A stretch of DNA of 47,259 nt from Anaerosinus sp. (GTDB lineage Bacteria; Bacillota; Negativicutes; JARBTT01). The number at the start of each line of letters is the position of its first letter. Positions within the stretch are counted from its first letter, which is position 1. Shown here piece by piece: positions 7,477-13,261 of the stretch. A program made the position numbers and the translations under genes. Location of the stretch: assembly GCA_029240055.1 (NCBI GenBank), contig JARBTT010000005.1, positions 1 through 47,259 of the forward strand, given 5' to 3'. Under the pieces are notes generated by a model. The model was not told the DNA's origin and searched no databases. It saw only the letters and a list, made by a program, of their open reading frames with translations.

Positions 7477-7656
7477 TTAGCAATGGTTTGGCATCTCTCC
7501 GAGCAATACAACCTTAGTCTTAGGAATCTGTACAAACACAGCCCCACACTTGGGATTAGCACACGTAGCGTAATGGCTCTGTTCACACTTAGCAGCTTCA
7601 TTTTCGGTATCAAGTGGATTACCACACAGTTCACATTTATAAATTAATTTGGGCAT
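7477..7656 (-). CDS. Zinc-ribbon prophage protein (59 aa)
   Basis: ATG at 7656 with GAGGTGG about 6 nt upstream. The product begins MPKLIYKCELCGNPLD. Cysteine pairs CELC and CANPKC, with a further single Cys between them, suggest one zinc ribbon. A longer frame reaches 7788 but runs through repeat copy B and lacks a start site, so I reject it. Small CxxC proteins of this kind are common in phage early operons. Its role is unknown. Confidence 0.6.
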   Translation of the reverse strand: MPKLIYKCELCGNPLDTENEAAKCEQSHYATCANPKCGAVFVQIPKTKVVLLGEMPNHC

Positions 7657-7701
7657 TTCTACCACCTCGATTATTTGAGTTGTTTTTTTGTCAATAATTT
7701 T

Positions 7702-7908
7702 GTATAAAATCCATAATTTAGAGCATACTATCATCGAAGAACTCCACTTCGAACAAGACCACCAACGGCGCTGGTCTTGTTCTCCCATTATAAATTGTAT
7801 AAGTCATAAATTATTAGATATACTAGCTTTATTAGGATCTACCGCAATAGATTCTATAAGTTTCTCTACTCCAAATAAGACCGCTAATCATGTGGTCTTA
7901 TTTTTTTT
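7702..7908. repeat. Hairpin repeat, copy B (full length)
   Basis: The most complete copy. It has a left arm (7702-7750), hairpin H1 (GAACAAGACCA / TGGTCTTGTTC, 7751-7761 and 7772-7782), a central AT-rich segment nearly identical to copy C, and hairpin H2 (7873-7882 and 7894-7903) followed by a T-run. Weaker similarity to copy A extends left to about 7664, over the ribosome site of the zinc-ribbon gene. H2 is a good plus-strand terminator. Confidence 0.85.
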
Positions 7909-8075
7909 CATAAAAAGCCTACATCATCAACACTTCGAGCCACTACATACATGCCACCATGCGATTCTATATCACTTTGAAATTCTTCTTGATATTCACT
8001 AAGTTGACCTTTAGGAGCTTTCACCTCTATGTACACTGTCTGCCCATCCTTGAGAGCAGTTAAGTCACTCAGGCC
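7908..8075 (-). pseudogene. VRR-NUC domain nuclease, C-terminal fragment
   Basis: The frame between TAA (8076-8078) and TGA (7908-7910) reads GLSDLTALKDGQTVYIEVKA, then LSEYQEEFQSDIESHGGMYVV. This is the core of a VRR-NUC fold: SDL supplies the Asp, and the E-x-K of YIEVK is the catalytic pair. About 30-40 N-terminal residues are missing and no start is present. It follows in frame after the stop of the small gene at 8076-8249, as expected if a deletion fused two phage genes. It ends at the edge of repeat copy B. Confidence 0.7.
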
Positions 8076-8249
8076 TTATGGCATCCAAGTCCTTGATGTA
8101 GTTGCTTTCATTCCGATTGCTAATGCAAACGCCTTAGAAGAATCAAACCCTTTTGCAATGCGAAGTTCTCTTAAAGCTACTCGCTTACTTGTTTCTTTAC
8201 GAGTAATACCAAAGTAGTCAGCAGGCACTCTTGCCGATGTAGTAAGCAT
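8076..8249 (-). CDS. Small prophage protein, HTH-like, probably truncated (57 aa)
   Basis: The ATG overlaps the stop of the LysM gene (TAATG), so translation is probably coupled. The product begins MLTTSARVPADYFGITRKET. The segment RELRIAKGFDSSKAFALAIG has the spacing of a helix-turn-helix. The frame ends at TAA right where a VRR-NUC fragment begins in the same frame, so the natural C-terminus was probably lost. Function unknown; DNA binding is inferred. Confidence 0.45.
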   Translation of the reverse strand: MLTTSARVPADYFGITRKETSKRVALRELRIAKGFDSSKAFALAIGMKATTSRTWMP

Positions 8250-8593
8250 TATTTATCATCCTTTCGTTCAATCCAATAATTGATTTTTATTTTATCGTTA
8301 GGATAAACATAATAATTACAATCACGACCTTTAAAAACATCATCATAATTAAGCTCAATAATTCCATACATGAACTCGCGAATTTCTCGAGGACCATATG
8401 TGTTTTTCTTCATATATGTATCTGCTATGGACCACAAGGTATCGCCACGTTCAACTGTATAAACGTCTTGAACTAATGCATATTTCGCATGGTTATCCTT
8501 AACTCCACCTGTTAAAACCAGCACACCACCAGCCATTAGGCAACCAATTACAAGTTTTTTTAAACCATTAACAACTTGCCGTCTTGCTAACAT
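8249..8593 (-). CDS. LysM-domain prophage protein with N-terminal membrane segment
   Basis: 114 aa. A hydrophobic N-terminal segment (about residues 13-30, VIGCLMAGGVLVLTGG) is followed by a LysM-type domain starting VYTVERGDTLWSIADTYM. It continues through a long loop to YVYPNDKIKINY, which matches the end of a LysM repeat. LysM binds N-acetylglucosamine in peptidoglycan. TAGGAG precedes the ATG. Its neighbours are small phage genes, so I read it as a prophage or moron gene rather than a housekeeping wall enzyme; no catalytic domain is present. Confidence 0.75.
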   Translation of the reverse strand: MLARRQVVNGLKKLVIGCLMAGGVLVLTGGVKDNHAKYALVQDVYTVERGDTLWSIADTYMKKNTYGPREIREFMYGIIELNYDDVFKGRDCNYYVYPNDKIKINYWIERKDDK

Positions 8594-8605
8594 GATTTCA
8601 CACTC

Positions 8606-8845
8606 CTATTCAGCACTACCGTCAATTTCTAATATATTCTCAACATCGCCATAATATTTTTCAACAACGATTGTTTCGCAAACTTCAACTTCTAGTGTAA
8701 TTCCAGCTACAAGAAATACTATCAAGCAGCTTTCACAAGGACCTTTCTTGAATTGAATATAAACGACGTCTTTTGCCTCGATATTAACTCCATTGACGAT
8801 TAATAACTGTGTGCTGTCGCGTAAAATCGCAACTAAATTTTTACT
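8606..8845 (-). pseudogene. Small prophage open frame lacking a start codon
   Basis: A 79-codon open frame contains LIVNGVNIEAKDVVYIQF, a CESC pair and an acidic C-terminus ending ILEIDGSAE. It is placed tightly before the LysM gene. No in-frame ATG, GTG or TTG precedes the conserved-looking part. An ATG at 8854 is in frame but is followed by TGG then TGA. A point mutation (TGA) or start loss would explain this. The family is not recognised. Confidence 0.4.
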
Positions 8846-8859
8846 TCACCACATTTGAG

Positions 8860-8896
8860 CCTGTCGCATATTTAACATCTTTGATGTTGCGACAGG
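8860..8896. repeat. Nested hairpin upstream of small phage frame
   Basis: Outer arms CCTGTCGCA (8860-8868) and TGCGACAGG (8888-8896) enclose an inner ACATC/GATGT pairing. No T-run follows. It may be an operator-like or RNA element. Confidence 0.5.
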
Positions 8897-8902
8897 TTAC
8901 TT

Positions 8903-9010
8903 TTACCCCCCCAATTTTTCAATGAGTTGACTCATTAATTTGGGATTATTACTGTTGTCCGGTTGAAAAACTCTAATCAACTCCGGCATTTGTCTTGGTC
9001 TTGCTGCCAT
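8903..9010 (-). CDS. Very small prophage protein (35 aa)
   Basis: The ATG at 9010 has a strong ribosome site (TAGGAGG, 7 nt). The peptide begins MAARPRQMPELIRVFQPDNS and ends KLMSQLIEKLGG: a basic start and an amphipathic end, with no membrane segment. The position just after the Cro-like remnant fits a phage early gene. The family is not recognised. Confidence 0.5.
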   Translation of the reverse strand: MAARPRQMPELIRVFQPDNSNNPKLMSQLIEKLGG

Positions 9011-9076
9011 GGTTGCACCTCCTATGCTGTGGTTTGGTCTGATAATCCAATTTTATAATCACTAGTTCACTTGTAT

Positions 9077-9278
9077 TTACGTCATTTTCTTTAATAAATT
9101 AAGATTAATATCCAAAACTGCAGCTAACTTAATAAGACTATTAACACTTGGTATATATCTATTATTCTCTAAATCAGAAATATACGGTCTACTTATATTG
9201 GTTTCTACTGATAATTCAGTTTGTGTCAACTTTTTATGAACTCTACTTTTCTTAATTAAACTTCCTAAGCTCTCTCAT
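9077..9278 (-). pseudogene. XRE-family (Cro/CI-like) regulator remnant
   Basis: A frame of about 65 codons reads SLIKKSRVHKKLTQTELSVE, then ISRPYISDLENNRYIPSVNS and LIKLAAVLDINLNLL. This is a full XRE helix-turn-helix with the usual recognition helix. There is no usable start in frame: the frame is preceded by TGA, and the only ATG (9276-9278) is one base out of phase. A single inserted base just after the start codon explains this. It lies divergent from the ImmA remnant, as at a phage lysogeny switch. Confidence 0.7.
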
Positions 9279-9379
9279 GTCGGATATATACTTCCTTTGT
9301 TTGTCATTAAATTGTATTCTCGCCACAAAGTCAAGCTTTTTTAATAGTATTTCCGTCAGTTATTGTTTATAATTAAATA

Positions 9380-9593
9380 ATGGATTGTGGGGACGTATAT
9401 TAAAACGGAATTATATAGTTATAAATAAAAACTTAAATCAATGGCAAAGGAAAGCTGTATTATGCCATGAACTTGCTCACTTTCTCTGTCATCGTAGTTA
9501 TGTAAGTTATGGCTGGACGCGCGTACCTTCTACTCTATCAAACGTTATGAAGATGAAGCTAATGCATTGTTGTTGAATTATTTTCTCATTTAA
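9380..9593 (+). pseudogene. ImmA/IrrE-family metallopeptidase remnant
   Basis: The first frame reads RNYIVINKNLNQWQRKAVLC, then HELAHFLCH with the HExxH zinc motif. After a shift near 9517 a second frame supplies ARTFYSIKRYEDEANALLL, the family's downstream helix with the third zinc ligand region. The N-terminal part is missing as well. ImmA-type peptidases cut phage or ICE repressors and normally follow the repressor gene. Here that repressor has been lost. Confidence 0.75.
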
Positions 9594-9649
9594 GCAGCTT
9601 AAAAAAAGAATATATCCTTCTCTTTTTAGAAGAAGGCTGGAAAAAATAA

Positions 9650-9680
9650 AACCTACAACTAATATTAATTAGTGTAGGTT
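9650..9680 (+). terminator. Possible terminator after ImmA remnant
   Basis: Arms 9650-9663 and 9668-9680 pair with one bulge (AACCTACA / TGTAGGTT core). No T-run follows, so function is uncertain. Confidence 0.35.
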
Positions 9681-9747
9681 ATCGTTATTCCCAGGGACTT
9701 TCGACAAAATTCGATAATATAGTACAAATACACCAGGAGATGATTAT

Positions 9748-10386
9748 ATGAAACGGACTTCACTATTACTTTTATTATTAATTGTATTATTTACCATTAA
9801 TCCAGCTGTAATCAAAGCTCAAACTCCCCCGCCCAATGTATTTATTATTAATCATAACTGGCCCGCAGATATGGAACCACCTTTCGGAAAGTATATGCAA
9901 ACAAAGATACAACAAACTCTTTTAAAAGAACCAGCTTCAACTAACGAAGTAGCTGTGCTTCATTCTGGCGATAAGGTGAGATTAATAACTTCAGAACTCT
10001 ATACTTATCCATCCAAATACCCTGTATATATCTCTACGTTACCTCCTAAGCTCCTAAATGCTCTTATAGCTATAAACGGGCAAAAAATTCTTCCTCGAGC
10101 TGGCGAATATATTTATCTCTTAAGTTATACCGGAGAAGGATTGTATATGGCTTGGTATGAAAATCAAATTTTATACCTACCTGGCGATGGCATACAAGGA
10201 CTTGCTGTAGGTTATCGTGGTGGAGATGAATTTCCTAATTGGGGCGATTATCGTTCTTCTGGATCTCCTGAAAGTGATCTTTGGATATGCCTTCTTAGAA
10301 CTGCAGATCAAAAGAAAGGCTGGGTTAAGTACAGCAGTTATAAAGATTGGCAAAAATTTGGATACAATATTTTTTCATTAAATTAA
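9748..10386 (+). CDS. Secreted protein of unknown function (212 aa)
   Basis: Clear signal peptide (residues 1 to about 24: basic start, LLLLLLIVLFTI core, cleavage near KAQ). The mature part contains a GDKVRL segment and a Y-I-Y-L-L-S-Y-T-G-E-G-L-Y-M-A-W-Y beta-strand pattern that may be a small SH3-like barrel; this is only an impression. It ends with KKGWVKYSSYKDW. AGGAG precedes the ATG. The next two plus-strand genes also encode exported proteins, so the three may form one cassette. Family not recognised. Confidence 0.7.
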   Translation: MKRTSLLLLLLIVLFTINPAVIKAQTPPPNVFIINHNWPADMEPPFGKYMQTKIQQTLLKEPASTNEVAVLHSGDKVRLITSELYTYPSKYPVYISTLPPKLLNALIAINGQKILPRAGEYIYLLSYTGEGLYMAWYENQILYLPGDGIQGLAVGYRGGDEFPNWGDYRSSGSPESDLWICLLRTADQKKGWVKYSSYKDWQKFGYNIFSLN

Positions 10387-10468
10387 GTAAATTAAAGGCT
10401 TGCACTATGTTCTAATATAATTAATTCAAAAATAAAGAGATCTGTAATTCGTATTAGGAGGTTGAATT

Positions 10469-11104
10469 ATGTTAAGATTAATTCCCAAAATTTTCACTAT
10501 CGTAATAACATGTCTAGTATTTTTTACCTCTTTCGCTTCTGCCAGAACACTTGCAGAAGTACAACTTGATTACATAGAAGGCGATTGGTACGATGCTTCC
10601 AATACCTTATATGCTTCGATCCATAATGGTTATTTTAATTCCTGTTTAATTCAGCCTCTTACTGCAGCTGGTGGCCCTGCTAATTTTTCTATGAAAATTC
10701 AAATACAAGAAAATCTAGGATATCGCCATATTACTTTAAACTTTTCAAATCTTAGAGAAGGACGTTCTGAACAATCAAATCCGCTTTTTAAACCCTTTGT
10801 ATCCATAGATTCTGTAGTAGTACATAAGAAGAATTTTATTGTTCCAGACAATATTGATCAATTTTTATACGGTGAATGGTACGACAACAATGGTAATCTT
10901 ATAGCAACGATCAAAGATGGCCAATTCAATGGGGCAAATATGATCTTTACAAGCTTTTATGGCGTAGCAGACCACTTTGTAGCTACGATTCAGATAAATG
11001 ATGGTAATAAATATAATTATTATAGTATTGGACTATCGAACATGAAATTGAGCATAGATAATCTATCGGATAGAACATACAATTATTCGCTTTATAAAAA
11101 CTAA
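10469..11104 (+). CDS. Secreted protein with two tandem repeat domains (211 aa)
   Basis: The signal peptide (residues 1 to about 25) ends in SASA. The mature protein looks like two copies of a domain of about 80-90 residues. Copy one has YIEGDWYDASNTLYASIHNG and then YRHITLNFSNL. Copy two has LYGEWYDNNGNLIATIKDG and then YYSIGLSNM. The shared pattern G-(D/E)-W-Y-D-x-x-x-x-L-x-A-(S/T)-I-x-(N/D)-G suggests a beta-rich fold. A strong AGGAGG lies before the ATG. Function unknown; the cell surface or envelope is the likely site of action. Confidence 0.72.
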   Translation: MLRLIPKIFTIVITCLVFFTSFASARTLAEVQLDYIEGDWYDASNTLYASIHNGYFNSCLIQPLTAAGGPANFSMKIQIQENLGYRHITLNFSNLREGRSEQSNPLFKPFVSIDSVVVHKKNFIVPDNIDQFLYGEWYDNNGNLIATIKDGQFNGANMIFTSFYGVADHFVATIQINDGNKYNYYSIGLSNMKLSIDNLSDRTYNYSLYKN

Positions 11105-11118
11105 GGATGGTACTTATT

Positions 11119-11281
11119 GTGAAAAAACTATTAACTTCACTAATGGCAGTTATGGTCGTACTTTTAGTTGTCTCCCCTATTACCTTTGCAAGTGAAATGA
11201 AAGAATACCGCAATGATAATGAGCATTATAGCTTTCTGATCCCAAATGATTTTAAGTTTCAAGATTTCAAAATAGACAATC
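11119..11281 (+). pseudogene. Secreted protein gene, truncated by repeat copy C
   Basis: A GTG start at 11119 (AAGGATGG upstream) opens a signal peptide, MKKLLTSLMAVMVVLLVVSP, cleaved near TFAS. A short mature stretch follows, EYRNDNEHYSFLIPNDFKF, which looks like the start of a larger beta-domain. At base 11282 the sequence switches to repeat copy C. The remaining 17 codons to the stop are repeat sequence, so the natural C-terminal part is gone. An ATG at 11107 overlaps the ribosome site and is less likely. Confidence 0.65.
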
Positions 11282-11446
11282 CCACTTCGAACAAGACCAC
11301 CAACGCCGCTGGTCTTGTTCCCCCATTATAAATTGTATAAGTCATAAATTATTGGATATACTAGCTTTATTAGGATCTACCGCAATAGATTCTATAAGTT
11401 TCTCTACTCCATGCAAGACCACCAACCGTGTGGTCTTATTTTTTTG
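11282..11446. repeat. Hairpin repeat, copy C (left arm missing)
   Basis: Begins abruptly at CCACTTCG inside the truncated secreted-protein gene. It has hairpin H1 (11289-11299 and 11310-11320), the central segment almost identical to copy B, and hairpin H2 (AAGACCAC / GTGGTCTT, 11415-11422 and 11430-11437) with a T-run. H2 would terminate the secreted-protein transcript. Confidence 0.85.
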
Positions 11447-11447
11447 T

Positions 11448-11483
11448 ATAAAAAAACACCTACCTCATTGCTTTGAGATAGGC
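11448..11483 (-). terminator. Intrinsic terminator of the P-loop/Asp23 gene
   Basis: Minus-strand RNA: GCCTATCTC, 8-nt loop, GAGGTAGGT, then a run of T. Arms 11475-11483 and 11458-11466. Confidence 0.75.
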
Positions 11484-11555
11484 ATTTTCGATGATTTTAT
11501 TAATTTTCCACTGCTGGTATTACATCATTTGGAACATGTTTGTTATTTCTTTTTA

Positions 11556-12389
11556 TCATGCACCAACAGTAAGTGTTTTTACCACTACATTGACTTGTTT
11601 TACAATCATTCCTGTCATATGCTCAACCGCGATTTTAATTTCGCTTTGCACCTCTGATACCGTAGAAAGAAGATTGGTTCCGTATCGCATGGTTACTTCT
11701 AAAGTAACATCGATTCCTCTATCTTCATCAGCCTCACGAATCCGCTTAACTCTAACTTGTGAGGTTTTGCTGATATTTGCTTTATTGGTCGCGACCTTAT
11801 CTACGATGGCTGCAATCGCGGAATCATCAATCAGGAGTTTTCCATAATAACTAAAAATTGGACGGACTATGGATTTTTCACCCAACCTACGACGTTTTGC
11901 CTGTGGCTTTTTAAAGAAAATTTCTAGTGGATCAATCAGATAGCCTGAAAAATGTGGTTTTAATTCGATTGTTGGCACTGGAATAATGTGCTTTCCTTCT
12001 TTTATGCGGCAATCACGTGCTTTTTCCATTTCTTCTTTGCTTGCAATATCTTCAATCCGAATAATTTTTTTAATCGCAGTTAATCCCAATATTTTTGCAA
12101 TTTTGTGCACCATATTTTCTGAAGTTCCCAATACCAAAATACGTTTAGGACCCTTTTCCTTTATTGCCTGTTTCACTTCTTCAGCATGACCTGGAATAGA
12201 AAAAATTGCTCTTCTAACCGCCATGATTTTACTTGCTTCTCTTTTAGCAGAATGTCCGGCAACAATTTTACCATCTTGAATTAAAATACCATCATCAATA
12301 ATTGCATCTGCTTTATATTCATGTGCCACGATTAAAGCACGGTGACTTTTTCCTGTTCCACTTTGACCTACTAGAGCCATAACTTCCAT
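11556..12389 (-). CDS. P-loop NTPase fused to an Asp23/Gls24-like domain
   Basis: The N-terminal domain carries a Walker A motif near the start (VGQSGTGKSH) and an ADAIIDDGILIQDGKIVAGH segment. The C-terminal third, from about residue 170, matches the Asp23/Gls24 (DUF322) fold: IFSYYGKLLIDDSAIAAIVD, VTLEVTMRYGTNLLSTVSEV and the final VKQVNVVVKTL. Asp23 proteins are envelope-associated and help in alkaline or envelope stress. The fusion suggests an ATP-dependent envelope function, which is inference. I use the ATG at 12389, about 6 nt after GGAGGAG; a TTG at 12404 overlaps that site. It is followed by a terminator. Confidence 0.8.
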   Translation of the reverse strand: MEVMALVGQSGTGKSHRALIVAHEYKADAIIDDGILIQDGKIVAGHSAKREASKIMAVRRAIFSIPGHAEEVKQAIKEKGPKRILVLGTSENMVHKIAKILGLTAIKKIIRIEDIASKEEMEKARDCRIKEGKHIIPVPTIELKPHFSGYLIDPLEIFFKKPQAKRRRLGEKSIVRPIFSYYGKLLIDDSAIAAIVDKVATNKANISKTSQVRVKRIREADEDRGIDVTLEVTMRYGTNLLSTVSEVQSEIKIAVEHMTGMIVKQVNVVVKTLTVGA

Positions 12390-12444
12390 TTCCGACTCCT
12401 CCAACCTATAGATATCATTTTATTTTTAGGTGATCTATATGAAT

Positions 12445-13260
12445 TTATTTTATAAATTGTAATGCATACTTATCATCTACTGTAAATATACCTAATTTAT
12501 TTGGATAACGTTTAGGAATTGCATGAAAATCGGAACCACCTGTCATGATGATTTGATTATCCTTAGCTAGATTTTCATATTTTTGTATCTCTTCTGCTGC
12601 ATGTTTCGGATGATATACTTCTAAACCGTCAATTCCACTTTTTATCACTTGTCGTACAATATCGTCATTGCCAATGAGTCCCGGATGCGCAATCACCGCC
12701 TGACCATTCGCATTATGAACTAACTCAATAATCTTTGCAACCTCTAACTTATAATGCGGTGCATACGCCGGGCCATCTTTATATAGTAATTTTTCAAATA
12801 CTTCGCCGACACTCTTAAAAAAGCCTTTTTCCACTAAAGCACGCGCAATATGCGCCCTACCAATCGATTCTGTACTAGCTGCAATCGCTAGTACATCTTC
12901 TTTACCAACGGCATATCCGAGTAAATTTATCTTTTCTAACATAATGTCAAATCTGCGCCAACGGCAATCCACAATTTTTTGTAGATTTTCTTGTAATACT
13001 TTATTTGAAATATCAATATTTAAGCCTAATATATGAACTTCATGTTTGGGCATATGCGCACTAAATTCAATACCAGGAATAATCGTAATCTCCTCATTTG
13101 GAAATAAATGCTCTTTTTGTAATTCAAGTAAGCCCTTTACTGTATCATGATCTGTAATGGCAATATAATGTAAGCCAACAGCTTTTGCCTCTTCAATTAC
13201 TTGTCTAGGAGATAGTCTCCCATCAGAAGCTGACGTATGAATATGCAAATCACTACTCAT
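12445..13260 (-). CDS. PHP-domain metal-dependent phosphoesterase
   Basis: PHP motifs appear in order: DLHIHTSASDG (metal His pair), AITDHDTVKG, PGIEFSAH, an AHPG motif, GLEVYHPKH and the final GGSDFHA. The length (271 aa) matches the family related to RNase AM/YciV and histidinol phosphatases. The substrate may be a 3',5'-nucleotide phosphate or short RNA; it is not decided here. The start codon lies one base after the pepA stop, with GGAG inside the end of pepA, so translation is probably coupled to the aminopeptidase. Confidence 0.88.
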   Translation of the reverse strand: MSSDLHIHTSASDGRLSPRQVIEEAKAVGLHYIAITDHDTVKGLLELQKEHLFPNEEITIIPGIEFSAHMPKHEVHILGLNIDISNKVLQENLQKIVDCRWRRFDIMLEKINLLGYAVGKEDVLAIAASTESIGRAHIARALVEKGFFKSVGEVFEKLLYKDGPAYAPHYKLEVAKIIELVHNANGQAVIAHPGLIGNDDIVRQVIKSGIDGLEVYHPKHAAEEIQKYENLAKDNQIIMTGGSDFHAIPKRYPNKLGIFTVDDKYALQFIK

Positions 13261-13261
13261 C

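Noticed and set aside
7477-7788. Longer version of the zinc-ribbon gene starting at 7788
   Set aside because: The added 44 codons are repeat copy B sequence, and the start has no ribosome site. The ATG at 7656 has a good one.
7688-8002. 104-codon plus-strand frame across repeat copy B
   Set aside because: It is a translation of hairpins and of the antisense of the VRR-NUC fragment; no start site.
5353-11304. Shared CCACTTCG...CCAAC core as prophage attL/attR
   Set aside because: A third copy lies inside the supposed element, no integrase is present, and the core is part of a hairpin module rather than a tRNA or gene end.
5277-11446. Hairpin repeats as integron attC sites
   Set aside because: They lack the paired R and L box arrangement and the GTTRRRY core. 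No integrase is in view, and the genes between copies are on both strands.
5277-11446. Repeats as CRISPR
   Set aside because: Only three distant copies of unequal length, with no regular spacers and no cas genes.
11491-11847. Plus-strand frames over the Asp23-like gene
   Set aside because: Antisense to a well-supported gene and without a ribosome site.
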